A stretch of DNA of 64,000 nucleotides, taken from an uncultured Eubacteriales bacterium. Lineage in GTDB: Bacteria > Bacillota > Clostridia > Oscillospirales > Oscillospiraceae. The position numbers and the translations under genes are program-made. The DNA lies in the NCBI GenBank assembly GCA_900317855.1, contig ONIG01000001.1, positions 62,001 to 126,000 on the forward strand. The letters are read 5' to 3'. Shown here one piece after another: positions 42,358 through 52,446 of the stretch. The first letter of the stretch is position 1, and each line of letters begins with the position of its first letter. The notes beneath the pieces were generated by a model. It ran no database searches. It saw only the letters and a list, made by a program, of their open reading frames with translations, and was not told the DNA's origin.

Positions 42358-44385
42358 ATGCGGGACCCCAAAGTCAGCAATGTACCCAATGAATCCAAGC
42401 TGCAGCGGGCGCTGATGCCCAATTCGCGGATGTTTCTGCTGTTTCTGATCGTGTTTGCAGTGCTCACGTTTCTCTTCTCCGACCGGCTCTGGCTGTCGAT
42501 CGGCGAGGGCGTCATTATTCTGCTGCTCATTATCTACTCGGTCATCATGCGCGCGCGCAAGCGCCGCACGCTCGAACGATATATTGAATCCGTCACCTAT
42601 GATACGGAGTCTGCACGAAATAATACCCTGCAGAATTTCCCGCTGCCGATGGCGGTCTTTCGCCCGGCGGATTCGCAGGTCATCTGGGCCAACCAGAACT
42701 TTTTCGATCTCTGCGGCCGACACAAGCCGTCGGTCGATATGCGCATCACGGACGTGATCCCGGAGTTTTCCGGCCGCTGGCTGCTCGAAGGCAACACGCA
42801 GTGCCCGGAGCTGCTGGAGTATCAGGGCCATAAGTACCAGATCCACGGCAACCTTGTGCGCACGAACCCGGACGATGTAGCCAGCTACATGGGCATCACC
42901 TACTGGGTCGATGTCACGGACTATGAAAAGATCCGGCTGGAGTATTACGCGTCCCGCCCGGTCATCGCCGTCATCGTCATTGATAACTATGACGAGCTCA
43001 TCCGCGGCCTGACCGACCGCAAGCGCAACGAGATGCGTGACGCCATTGAGGACAAGCTCCTGCAGTGGTGCGAGGGTAAGGGCGGCTTTTTCCGCCGCTA
43101 CGACCGCGACCGGTATCTGTACGTGTTCGAGGAGCGGCATCTCGACGAGCTGCGCGAGAATAAATTCGCGTCCCTGCTCGACAGCGTGCGCAGCGTGGCA
43201 AGCCCCAGCGGCATCCGCGCGACCGTCAGTGTGGGCATCGGGCGCGACGGCGACAGCCTGGATGAAAATTATAATTTCGCTATTCTCGGCACCGAGATGG
43301 CACTCTCGCGCGGCGGCGATCAGGCCGTGGTGAAAAACCGCGTCACGTTCGAGTTTTTCGGCGGCCGCGGCGGCGAGGTCGAGCGGCGCACGAAGGTCAA
43401 GTCCCGCGTCATGGCCAACGCGCTCAGTCAGCTCATTCAGGACTCGTCCAAGGTCTATGTCATGGGCCATAAATTCTCCGATCTGGACACGCTCGGCGCG
43501 GCCGCCGGTGTCTGCTGCATCGCGCGTAAGCTCGGCACGCCCTGCCGCATCGTCATGGATGCGAACAAGACGGCAGCCGGCCAGCTGCGCGACCGGATGC
43601 TGCGCGTGCCGGAGTATGCCAAAGCGTTTCTGACCCCGCAGGAGGCGTACCTGCACGCCGACAGCCGCACGCTGCTCGTCGTAGTAGACACCAACCGCCC
43701 GGATCAGGTCGAGAACCACAACCTGCTCGAGGCCTGCACCCGCGTGGCGGTCATCGACCACCACCGCCGCGCGGCGACCTATATCACCAACGCGACCATG
43801 AGCTTCCATGAGCCGTATGCGTCGTCGGCCTGCGAGCTGATGACGGAGCTGCTCGAGGAACTGGTCGAGCAGCCGGACATCCTGCGCGTGGAGGCGGAGG
43901 CAATGCTCTCGGGCATCATGCTCGATACGAAGGACTTCACCGTCCGCACCGGCGAGCGCACGTTTGAGGCGGCGGCGTTCCTGCGCCGCGCCGGGGCCGA
44001 CACCTCGGAGGTCAAAAAGCTCCTGCAGACGGACATGGAGCACATGGTCGCCCGCTATAAGATCCTGCAGACGGCGTCCATCTACCGCGCGGACATTGCC
44101 ATTGCCGCGCCCACCGAGCCGCAGGACCGCATCGTCGCAGCGCAGGCGGCGGATGAGCTGCTCAACATCGCCGGGGTCACGGCGTCCATGGTCATTTATC
44201 CGATGGGCGATGGGGATGTGTTCATCTCCGCGCGCTCGATCGGTGAACTGAATGTGCAGCTGGTCATGGAGGCGCTCGGCGGCGGCGGCAGCCGCTCGTC
44301 GGCGGCCGTGCAGCTGCATGACGTGTCGGTCGCGCAGGCGGTGCAGATGGTGCGCAGGGCGATCGACGACAATCTGGAAAATTAA
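42358..44385 (+). CDS. gdpP: Cyclic-di-AMP phosphodiesterase GdpP
   Basis: A 675-residue membrane enzyme. Two transmembrane helices (about 25-41 and 46-64), then a PAS domain (FPLPMAVFRPADSQVIWANQ), a degenerate GGDEF domain (about 160-300) and the DHH/DHHA1 phosphodiesterase with GHKFSDLDTLGAAAGVC, VDTNRPDQ, DHHRRA and GGGGSRSSAAVQL. It splits c-di-AMP, controlling potassium and wall homeostasis. The ATG at 42358 is 7 bases after AGGAGG; two earlier ATGs are too close or have no site. First gene of gdpP-rplI-dnaB, the standard Firmicute order. Confidence 0.94.
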   Translation: MRDPKVSNVPNESKLQRALMPNSRMFLLFLIVFAVLTFLFSDRLWLSIGEGVIILLLIIYSVIMRARKRRTLERYIESVTYDTESARNNTLQNFPLPMAVFRPADSQVIWANQNFFDLCGRHKPSVDMRITDVIPEFSGRWLLEGNTQCPELLEYQGHKYQIHGNLVRTNPDDVASYMGITYWVDVTDYEKIRLEYYASRPVIAVIVIDNYDELIRGLTDRKRNEMRDAIEDKLLQWCEGKGGFFRRYDRDRYLYVFEERHLDELRENKFASLLDSVRSVASPSGIRATVSVGIGRDGDSLDENYNFAILGTEMALSRGGDQAVVKNRVTFEFFGGRGGEVERRTKVKSRVMANALSQLIQDSSKVYVMGHKFSDLDTLGAAAGVCCIARKLGTPCRIVMDANKTAAGQLRDRMLRVPEYAKAFLTPQEAYLHADSRTLLVVVDTNRPDQVENHNLLEACTRVAVIDHHRRAATYITNATMSFHEPYASSACELMTELLEELVEQPDILRVEAEAMLSGIMLDTKDFTVRTGERTFEAAAFLRRAGADTSEVKKLLQTDMEHMVARYKILQTASIYRADIAIAAPTEPQDRIVAAQAADELLNIAGVTASMVIYPMGDGDVFISARSIGELNVQLVMEALGGGGSRSSAAVQLHDVSVAQAVQMVRRAIDDNLEN

Positions 44386-44403
44386 GCAAAGGAGTATCTT
44401 GCT

Positions 44404-44853
44404 ATGAAAGTGATTTTGAATGTAGACGTAAAGGGCCAGGGCAAAAAGGGTGAACTCAAGGAAGTGTCCGACGGTTATGCCCGCAATTATCTCCTGCCGC
44501 GCAAGCTCGCGACGGAGGCCACGGCTGACAATCTCAATGCCTTCCGCCTGAAGGAGAAGGCCAAGGCGGCGCAGATCGCCCGCGAGAAGGCTGAGGCGGA
44601 GGAAAACGCCAAGAAGCTCGGCGCCATTCAGGTGAAGATCGCGGCGAAGGCCGGCAGCAACGGCAAGCTCTTCGGCTCTGTCACCTCGAAGGAGATCAGT
44701 GACGCGCTGCACGAGCAGTTTGACCTCACCATCGAAAAGCAGAAGATCGTGCAGGCCGAGCCCATCAAGAGCTTCGGCGCGTATGAGGTCAAGTGCAAGC
44801 TCGGCTACGAAGTCACCGGCACCATCCACGTGCTGGTCATCGAAGAGAAATAA
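44404..44853 (+). CDS. rplI: Ribosomal protein bL9
   Basis: A 149-residue bL9. The N-terminal RNA-binding domain reads [20 protein letters not shown] with the [14 protein letters not shown] signature; a long connecting helix ([20 protein letters not shown]) leads to the C-terminal domain with [15 protein letters not shown]. Length and motifs are standard. AAAGGAG lies before the ATG. Confidence 0.97.
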   Translation: MKVILNVDVKGQGKKGELKEVSDGYARNYLLPRKLATEATADNLNAFRLKEKAKAAQIAREKAEAEENAKKLGAIQVKIAAKAGSNGKLFGSVTSKEISDALHEQFDLTIEKQKIVQAEPIKSFGAYEVKCKLGYEVTGTIHVLVIEEK

Positions 44854-44882
44854 ACCGCGCGCAGGCGAGGGAGGGACCCGTC

Positions 44883-46232
44883 ATGGAGGAGCTGCTGGGC
44901 AGACAGCCGCCCCATTCCGCTCCGGCGGAGCAGGCAGTCATCGGTGCGATGCTCATCGATCCGAGCTGCATCCCGGACGTGATTGAAAAGGTCAAGTCCG
45001 ACGAATTTTATATTCAGGTCAACCGCGACATTTTTGACACCATCTTCGCCATGTTCTCCTATGGGCAGAGCGTGGATGCCGTCACGGTGCTCGAGCAGAT
45101 GAAGGTCCGCGGCGTGTACAAGGACACGACGCAGCAGTACCTCATGGAGGTCATGCAGGTCACGCCCACGGCGGCGAACGTGCTCAAGTACGCGGCCATC
45201 GTGCGCGATCAGGCGCTGCTGCGCAACCTGCACACGGCGGCCGATGAGATCAACAACATGATCTTTGAGGGTTCTGGTGGGGCGGATGCCATGCTTGAGG
45301 CGGCCGAGCGCAAGATCTATGCGCTCCGGCAGGGGCGCAACGTCGGCGGCCTGCAGCCAATCAGCATGGTCATTCAGCGCGTGTACGCAAACCTCTCCGA
45401 GGCGGCGAGCAGCGGTGGGGGCATCCCCGGTCTTGCCACCGGCCTGCCGGATCTGGACCAGACGATCCTCGGCCTGAACGCGGGCGAGCTCATCCTCATT
45501 GCGGCCCGCCCCGGCATGGGCAAGACGAGTATGGCGCTCAATATTGCACTGCACGTCGGCAAGACGTCCGGCAAGACGGTCGCGGTGTTCTCGCTCGAAA
45601 TGGCGCGCGAGCAGCTCACGACGCGTCTGCTTGCGGGCGAGGGCCTGGTTGACAGCCAGAAGCTCCTCACCGGCAAGCTCTCGGCGGACGAGTGGCGGCG
45701 CGTCGGCGCTGCGGCCACGACCATCAGCGCGACCGATATCCGTATTGACGACAATCCGTCGCTCTCCGTTGCGGACATGAACGCCCAGTGCCGCCGCATC
45801 CCGAACCTCGGCCTCGTCGTCATCGACTACCTGCAGCTCATGCAGTCGGCCGGCAGCGGCCACAGCTGGTCGAACGAGAGCCGCACGCAGGCTGTCTCCG
45901 ACATGAGCCGCATGCTCAAGATCATGGCCAAGGAGCTCAACGTTCCGGTCATCTGCCTGTCGCAGCTGTCGCGTGCCAACGAGTCGCGCCAGAACAAGCG
46001 CCCCATGCTCTCCGATCTGCGTGAGTCCGGCGCCATCGAGCAGGACGCGGACATCGTGCTCGCGCTCTACCGCGACGGGTATTACAACAAGGAGTGCGAG
46101 AATCCGAACTTGGCCGAGGCGATCATCCTCAAAAACCGCCACGGCGAGACCGGCACGCTCGAGCTCATGTGGCTGCCGGAGTACACATCCTTCGCGGCCA
46201 TCGAGAAGAAGTACGACGACGATGACTATTGA
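44883..46232 (+). CDS. dnaB: Replicative DNA helicase DnaB
   Basis: A 449-residue hexameric helicase. The N-terminal domain starts with PPHSAPAEQAVIGAMLIDPS; the RecA-like domain has Walker A ARPGMGKTSMALNIA near residue 214, Walker B VVIDYLQLM and the QLSRANESRQNKRPMLSDLR block with the DnaB signature. The start at 44883 follows GGGAGGGAC. Overlaps tilS by 11 bases. Confidence 0.96.
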   Translation: MEELLGRQPPHSAPAEQAVIGAMLIDPSCIPDVIEKVKSDEFYIQVNRDIFDTIFAMFSYGQSVDAVTVLEQMKVRGVYKDTTQQYLMEVMQVTPTAANVLKYAAIVRDQALLRNLHTAADEINNMIFEGSGGADAMLEAAERKIYALRQGRNVGGLQPISMVIQRVYANLSEAASSGGGIPGLATGLPDLDQTILGLNAGELILIAARPGMGKTSMALNIALHVGKTSGKTVAVFSLEMAREQLTTRLLAGEGLVDSQKLLTGKLSADEWRRVGAAATTISATDIRIDDNPSLSVADMNAQCRRIPNLGLVVIDYLQLMQSAGSGHSWSNESRTQAVSDMSRMLKIMAKELNVPVICLSQLSRANESRQNKRPMLSDLRESGAIEQDADIVLALYRDGYYNKECENPNLAEAIILKNRHGETGTLELMWLPEYTSFAAIEKKYDDDDY

Positions 46233-47553
46233 TGCCATTGTGCCCGGTGCGCGCGTGCTGTGTGCCGTGTCCGGCGGGGTGGACTCCATGTACCTCCTGC
46301 ACCGGATGGCGGAGCTGGGTGCGCAGCGCGGCTTTACCGTCGGCTGTGCGCACTTCAACCACGGCCTGCGCGGCGCGGAGAGCGACCGCGACGAGGCGTT
46401 CGTGCGCGCGCAGTGCGAAAAACTGGGTGTGCCGTTTTACGCCGGCCGCGGCGATGTCTCTTCCGTGCGCGGCATGGGCACCGAGGCTGCCGCGCGTGAG
46501 TTGCGCTATGCGTTTTTGACCCGCTGCGCGGCCGAGCACGGCTATGATTGGATCGCAACGGCGCACACGGCGGACGATAACGCCGAGACGCTGCTGCTCA
46601 ACCTTGCGCGCGGCTGCGGTTTGCGCGGCCTGACAGGCATCCCGCCGCAGCGCGGCAAGCTCCTGCGCCCAATGCTGGATACGACGCGCGCGCAGGCGGA
46701 GGCGTATCTGACTGCCCATGCCATCCCGCACGTGGAGGATAGTACGAACGCAGCCGACGCCTATGCCCGCAACCGCGTGCGGCACCATGCCGTGCCGGCA
46801 CTTGAGAGCGTGAACGCCGCCTTCGTGCAGCACGCGGCCGATACGGCGGCGCTCCTGCGCGAGGATGAGCGGTTTCTCAACGGTCTGGCGGCCGATTTTC
46901 TGGCCGGACAGACGGTTTCGGACGGCATCCCGATCGCAAAGCTGCTGGCGCTGCCGCGCCCGGTGCGCGTGCGCGTGCTGCAGCAGGCAGCCGGATGGGA
47001 GCTGTCGCGCCGGCATCTGCTGGCACTCGAGCGGCTGTGCAATGGAGAAGGACTCGGCTATGCCGACGTCCCCGGTCTGCGCGTGACGCGCGAGCAGGGG
47101 CGGCTGTTTTTCGGCGCGCAGGCGCTGCCGCCGCTCGGGACGCACACTCTGCGTCCCGGCGAGACGACGGAGATCCCGGAGCTGGGGCTGCGCATCACGG
47201 TCGGAGAGCCGGAACCGTTTCGTGAAATTCACAGCGCGTTCACGACTTTTTGCTTTAAATCTGCGATTATCCATGATAAACTATCTGTTACGCCGCGGCG
47301 TCCGGGTGACCGGATCCGTCTGGCGGGGCGCGGCTGCACGAAGCGCGTGAGCGACCTGTTTGCCGAACGGGGGCTGACGCAGAGCGCGCGTGACCGCGTG
47401 CCGATCATCCGCGCAGCGGAGACTCCGGCGGCCATCGCCGGCTTCGGCGCTGCCGAACAATGGGCGGCGGTGCCGGATCAAACCATGATTTGTGTCCGAG
47501 TGGAACAGATCCAGACATATGGGGGAGAATACTATGAGCGATATGAGAGATGA
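46222..47553 (+). CDS. tilS: tRNA(Ile)-lysidine synthetase TilS
   Basis: A 443-residue enzyme that converts C34 of tRNA-Ile(CAU) to lysidine so that it reads AUA. The PP-loop is AVSGGVDSMYLLHRM near residue 14; HFNHGLRGAESDRDEAFV and TAHTADDNAETLLLNLARG follow, all diagnostic. A C-terminal TilS_C domain is present (SVTPRRPGDRIRLAGRGCTK). It starts within the end of dnaB and overlaps hpt by 20 bases, so the three are translationally linked. Confidence 0.95.
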   Translation: MTIDAIVPGARVLCAVSGGVDSMYLLHRMAELGAQRGFTVGCAHFNHGLRGAESDRDEAFVRAQCEKLGVPFYAGRGDVSSVRGMGTEAAARELRYAFLTRCAAEHGYDWIATAHTADDNAETLLLNLARGCGLRGLTGIPPQRGKLLRPMLDTTRAQAEAYLTAHAIPHVEDSTNAADAYARNRVRHHAVPALESVNAAFVQHAADTAALLREDERFLNGLAADFLAGQTVSDGIPIAKLLALPRPVRVRVLQQAAGWELSRRHLLALERLCNGEGLGYADVPGLRVTREQGRLFFGAQALPPLGTHTLRPGETTEIPELGLRITVGEPEPFREIHSAFTTFCFKSAIIHDKLSVTPRRPGDRIRLAGRGCTKRVSDLFAERGLTQSARDRVPIIRAAETPAAIAGFGAAEQWAAVPDQTMICVRVEQIQTYGGEYYERYER

Positions 47554-48082
47554 CATTGCGTCCGTTCTGCTGTCCGCCGAGGAGATCCAGGCGCGCACGG
47601 CGGAGCTGGGTGCCCAGATTTCCAGGGATTTTGACGGCCGTGAGCCGCTGTTCGTCGGCGTGCTCAAGGGCTGCTTTGTGTTCATGGCCGACCTGATGCG
47701 TAGCGTCACCATTCCGTGCTCGGTCGATTTCATGGCCGTGTCGTCCTACGGCAACCAGACCACGACCACCGGCGCCGTGAAGATCAACAAGGACCTGAAT
47801 CAGGACATCGAGGGCCGCGACATCATCCTCGTCGAGGACATTCTCGACAGCGGCGTCACGCTGCACTATCTCAAGGACTATCTCAGTGTCCGCCGTCCTG
47901 CCTCCATCACCATTGCCACCCTGCTCGATAAGCCTGCTCGCCGCAAGGCACCGATCCATGCCGCTTATGCCGGCTTTGAGGTGCCGGATGCGTTCGTCGT
48001 CGGCTACGGGCTCGACTACGCAGAAAAATATCGCAATCTCCCGTATATCGGCGTGCTCAAGCCGGAGGTCTACTCCACCTGA
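47534..48082 (+). CDS. hpt: Hypoxanthine phosphoribosyltransferase
   Basis: A 182-residue purine salvage enzyme. It carries the PRPP-binding motif VEDILDSGVTLHYL near residue 100, VGVLKGCFVFMADL near 38 and the flexible-loop SSYGNQTTTTG. It makes IMP/GMP from hypoxanthine/guanine and PRPP. GGGGGAGA lies before the ATG, inside tilS. The tilS-hpt-ftsH order is typical of Firmicutes. Confidence 0.95.
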   Translation: MSDMRDDIASVLLSAEEIQARTAELGAQISRDFDGREPLFVGVLKGCFVFMADLMRSVTIPCSVDFMAVSSYGNQTTTTGAVKINKDLNQDIEGRDIILVEDILDSGVTLHYLKDYLSVRRPASITIATLLDKPARRKAPIHAAYAGFEVPDAFVVGYGLDYAEKYRNLPYIGVLKPEVYST

Positions 48083-48120
48083 GCGCCCCGGTGCGGATCC
48101 CATAAAGGATGTGATTTGAT

Positions 48121-50115
<1,995 letters not shown>

Positions 50116-50121
50116 TGAACG

Positions 50122-50149
50122 AAAGGGCGGGGGACACACCCCGCCCTTT
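50122..50149 (+). terminator. Hairpin after ftsH
   Basis: AAAGGGCGGGG pairs with CCCCGCCCTTT over six bases. The T run is short, so read-through to the next gene 22 bases on is likely. Confidence 0.6.
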
Positions 50150-50170
50150 ATCTGTGAAAGGAGAAACCCC

Positions 50171-50701
50171 ATGCTCTATACCTTTGGCGGGAAGGACCCG
50201 CAGGTCGACCCCACAGCGTTCGTCAGCGCGAGCGCGGAGCTCATCGGCGATGTGATCGTCGGCCCGCGCTGCTATATCGGCCCCTTTGCCGTTATACGCG
50301 CCGATGCCTCGCGCATCGTGCTTGAGGAGGAGGTCGCGGTCGAGGACGGCGTCATCATCCACACCGGCGGGGAAGACCCCGTCGTGACCATTTCGCGCCG
50401 CGTGACCATCGGCCACGGCGCGATCATCCATGCGCGCGCCATCGGGCCGGAGGCCAGCATCGGCATGGGTGCGGTGCTCAGCCTCTGCAGCGAGATCGGC
50501 GCGGGCAGCGTCGTGACCGAGTCGGCCCTCGTGCCGCAGGGCAAGATTATCCCGCCGGATACCCTGGTCGCGGGCGTGCCTGCAAAGCCGCTGCGCGAGC
50601 TGACCGACAAAGACCGCACCGACTGGCGCGAGACGAAGGACTGGTACGTGCACATGACGGCACAGTACCTCGACCCGGAAAACTATCACCCGGTGAAGTG
50701 A
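50171..50701 (+). CDS. Gamma-carbonic-anhydrase-like hexapeptide-repeat protein
   Basis: A 176-residue left-handed beta-helix protein (YrdA/PaaY/CaiE type) with repeats such as IGDVIVGPRCYIGPFAVIRAD, VEDGVIIHTGG and VTIGHGAIIHARAIG, which include the His residues that bind zinc in gamma-carbonic anhydrases. Residues after 150 form a C-terminal helix. Activity is unproven for most such proteins. AAAGGAG precedes the ATG. It marks the right end of the conserved chromosomal backbone in this window. Confidence 0.88.
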   Translation: MLYTFGGKDPQVDPTAFVSASAELIGDVIVGPRCYIGPFAVIRADASRIVLEEEVAVEDGVIIHTGGEDPVVTISRRVTIGHGAIIHARAIGPEASIGMGAVLSLCSEIGAGSVVTESALVPQGKIIPPDTLVAGVPAKPLRELTDKDRTDWRETKDWYVHMTAQYLDPENYHPVK

Positions 50702-50786
50702 CGGCTTGAAATGGCTGGGCACGGAAGCCTATCGACGCAGCCGACAGACGGCTGCGGCAAAACCGAGTGTATACGAAAATAGAACA

Positions 50787-50823
50787 GGCACACATCCACC
50801 GGCCGCGCCGGTGGATGTGTGCC
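50787..50823. terminator. Long convergent terminator hairpin
   Basis: GGCACACATCCACCGGC pairs perfectly with GCCGGTGGATGTGTGCC over three bases. It lies directly before the stop of the convergent XRE gene and separates backbone from island. Confidence 0.8.
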
Positions 50824-50824
50824 T

Positions 50825-51043
50825 TCATTTGTAGCTCCTTAGCGTGCTGGTCAAACCGATCAGATAGTCGGCCGAAAGGTTATAGAACTTGCATAGCTTG
50901 ATCAGATCGTCAATTTTGAGCTCGGCTCTTCCGGATTCGATATGGCTATAGCCCTGCTGCGACTTGTGCAATACTTCTCCGATCCTTGCCTGGGTATCAT
51001 CTCTGTCCTCGCGAACGCCGCGGATGATATCCCGATAATCCAT
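50825..51043 (-). CDS. Small XRE-family repressor
   Basis: A 72-residue single-domain helix-turn-helix protein: RDIIRGVREDRDDTQARIGE, LHKSQQGYSHIESGRAELKI with the recognition helix, and DLIKLCKFYNLSADYLIGLT. AGGAGCGCAAC leads to the ATG. It is divergent from the Cys-rich mini-operon, with a palindrome between them, and so probably represses itself and that operon. Confidence 0.9.
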   Translation of the reverse strand: MDYRDIIRGVREDRDDTQARIGEVLHKSQQGYSHIESGRAELKIDDLIKLCKFYNLSADYLIGLTSTLRSYK

Positions 51044-51076
51044 GTTGCGCTCCTAAATGGTATTTCAAAAAAGTAC

Positions 51077-51097
51077 TACGCTCAATCTTTGAGTGTA
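51077..51097. promoter_or_regulatory. Putative XRE operator between divergent genes
   Basis: TACGCTCAA and TTGAGTGTA form an inverted repeat (8 of 9) around TCT. On the minus strand its TTGAGC half can act as the -35 of the XRE gene (17 bases before TACCAT), so binding would block its own promoter. Confidence 0.65.
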
Positions 51098-51117
51098 ATG
51101 AAACAGGGGCGATTGCG

Positions 51118-51300
51118 GTGCCGCGATGCCATTATCTTGATTACAGGTCGAGCGGCATATTTTCATCCGCGAATGATAGATATGTTTGCAGATTATGTAA
51201 GCAGGAGTTTGCGCCGGACAGCTCGCAGGTTCGCTTCACCTGCAATTCCGACAGCGGAGATGCCTATCAACGCTGCGAGATCTACAGGAATCATCGGTAA
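51118..51300 (+). CDS. Small Cys-rich protein A (60 residues)
   Basis: Starts with GTG behind AGGGGCG at 8 bases: PRCHYLDYRSSGIFSSANDR, then YVCRLCKQEFAPDSS with a CxxC, and two further Cys (RFTCNSDSGDAYQRCEIY). The spacing resembles small zinc-binding proteins often found beside Clostridial XRE genes. It begins a run of three tiny Cys-rich genes. No known function. Confidence 0.6.
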   Translation: MPRCHYLDYRSSGIFSSANDRYVCRLCKQEFAPDSSQVRFTCNSDSGDAYQRCEIYRNHR

Positions 51301-51323
51301 TTTTTTATTGGGAGGACGTTTTT

Positions 51324-51437
51324 ATGGAGAAAAAGACATGCCCAAAATGCGGCTTTATGGCGCATCCGCTCTGCTCGATCGACGGCGGACACTGGAGGTA
51401 TCAGTGCGAACGATGCGGAATGATTTTTATTTCGTGA
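51324..51437 (+). CDS. Small zinc-ribbon protein B (37 residues)
   Basis: An ATG 8 bases after GGAGG opens MEKKTCPKCGFMAHPLCS, and after a short Asp/Gly/His turn, YQCERCGMIFIS, then stop. CPKCG and CERCG make a complete zinc ribbon. Sits 23 bases after gene A and 16 before gene C. Confidence 0.65.
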   Translation: MEKKTCPKCGFMAHPLCSIDGGHWRYQCERCGMIFIS

Positions 51438-51453
51438 AGGGAGAGAGCAGATC

Positions 51454-51597
51454 ATGTTGAGAAAATACGTATTCGGCGCAAGATTTTACGTCAGCGATAT
51501 GTTCAAGTGCGGTCCGTGCGGCTACGCGACGCGTATCCGCGTGCTGGGGGACACGTGCACGTGCCCGCGGTGCGGCGCCACGATGCGGCGCCTGTGA
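51454..51597 (+). CDS. Small zinc-ribbon protein C (47 residues)
   Basis: ATG after AAGGGAGAG. The protein has a basic N-terminus LRKYVFGARFYVSDM, then KCGPCGYATR and CTCPRCGATMRRL, two CxxC-type pairs. It ends the mini-operon. No function known; proteins of this size may bind nucleic acid or another protein. Confidence 0.6.
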   Translation: MLRKYVFGARFYVSDMFKCGPCGYATRIRVLGDTCTCPRCGATMRRL

Positions 51598-51640
51598 TCC
51601 GGGGGTTTGCATGGCTCGGCGTTTCACCGGAGAATCGTGC

Positions 51641-51669
51641 TTGCACTTTGTGCCGTTGGATGATACAAT
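51641..51669 (+). promoter_or_regulatory. Promoter of a short remnant transcript
   Basis: TTGCAC and TACAAT separated by 17 bases, followed by AAGGAGG and a 25-codon frame. Confidence 0.65.
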
Positions 51670-51702
51670 ACCTTGTTGAAAATAAAAAGGAGGATTTCCT
51701 TT

Positions 51703-51780
51703 ATGAAACTCGGTATCGAAGTGAATCGGCCAATTTCTGTATCTCCATGTATCCCCACAAAAGCCCGCAAAGCCGCATGA
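51703..51780 (+). pseudogene. 25-codon frame with full expression signals, probably a truncated gene
   Basis: An ATG 9 bases after AAAGGAGG opens MKLGIEVNRPISVSPCIPTK, ending with ARKAA and a stop. The signals are those of a well-expressed gene but the peptide resembles nothing and its composition changes after the tenth codon. I take it as the 5' end of a gene cut by recombination; a leader peptide is the alternative. A terminator lies 130 bases downstream. Confidence 0.4.
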
Positions 51781-51913
51781 ATGCTGGACTTTTTCAAAAA
51801 CCAACTTCATGTATTTCCACATAAATCTATGCAGTTTCATACCAAAAGGGCGTATGAATGGGCGTAGAAAAACCTTGCGAAAACAGAGTCCGACGCACAG
51901 AAAGAAATATGAA

Positions 51914-51960
51914 TGCCTGCGCCAGTGGTGGTAGATCCACTATGGCGCAGGCATTTTTAG
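51914..51960 (+). terminator. Strong intrinsic terminator
   Basis: AATGCCTGCGCCA pairs with TGGCGCAGGCATT, with inner pairing TGG/CCA, then TTTTT. It ends the transcript from the 51641 promoter (about 285 nt). Confidence 0.8.
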
Positions 51961-52334
51961 TTGACCGGTACTTGACTATCCGGGCATTACCGGCAGAAAC
52001 AGCCGCTAGTAGCAAGTGTTTTTGAGGATCTTTTTAGTTGATCCATGGTTGATTACAGTATGCAAGCGTGTTGTTTACTGCAAGCAACACCCGTTCATCC
52101 TCGCTCGAAGGTGGACTTCTTTTCTTTCCCAATATGCTACAAATCGGATGCTTGCAAATTGAAAGCATGTGGTTTGAACAGCGCTATCAATTTGCAAGCA
52201 CCGTCAGTAAAGAGGTTCAGGGGAAGTACCGCGTCCCCTGGCCCACGACACTTTGCAGCTCTTCGAGCTGAAAGTGTCATAGTGGGTTACACACTTTGAA
52301 AAAGCTGTGTAACCCACTATGTCCTGTCCGGCTT
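51961..52334. other. Non-coding stretch with three consecutive hairpins
   Basis: No gene seen. At 52218-52240 CAGGGGA pairs with TCCCCTG; at 52247-52278 GACACTTT plus CAGCTC pairs with GAGCTG plus AAAGTGTC with small bulges; at 52278-52321 CATAGTGGGTTACACA pairs perfectly with TGTGTAACCCACTATG over 12 bases. The three adjoin, which suggests a structured RNA or the end of a small mobile element. TTTTTAGTTGA also occurs twice (about 51956 and 52032). Confidence 0.6.
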
Positions 52335-52446
52335 TCAGTTGTTCTCGATCACCTTCTACAGCATCTTCGCATACGCCCGTTTCATCTTAGCCGGGGCGGC
52401 GATGCGGACTTCGCAGTCAAAATCGAAAATCCAGCCGAAGAAGGGC
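52335..52446 (-). pseudogene. Remnant of a WYL-domain transcription regulator (C-terminal end)
   Basis: On the minus strand the frame reads PFFGWIFDFDCEVRIAAPAK and MKRAYAKML, then a stop, then KVIENN and another stop. The FFGWIF...G-VRIAAP pattern followed by a basic helix is the usual C-terminus of WYL-domain regulators. The rest of the gene is missing; the AcrVA2-like gene ends exactly where the fragment begins. An in-frame stop shows that it is decayed. Confidence 0.6.

Noticed and set aside
44793-44882. Longer N-terminus for DnaB
   Set aside because: The added residues come from the rplI gene in another frame, are His/Arg-rich, and the ATG at 44883 has a strong ribosome binding site and the normal DnaB beginning.
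50702-51060. Attachment site at the left end of the island
   Set aside because: I looked for a direct repeat matching sequence near the recombinase and for a tRNA 3' end; none was convincing, and the right end of the island is outside the window.
51427-51840. 137-codon minus-strand frame opposite the Cys-rich gene C
   Set aside because: It is antisense to a better supported small gene and a promoter, and has no recognisable features.
52045-52299. 84-codon plus-strand frame in the hairpin region
   Set aside because: It runs through strong hairpins, lacks a ribosome binding site and has no protein-like pattern.
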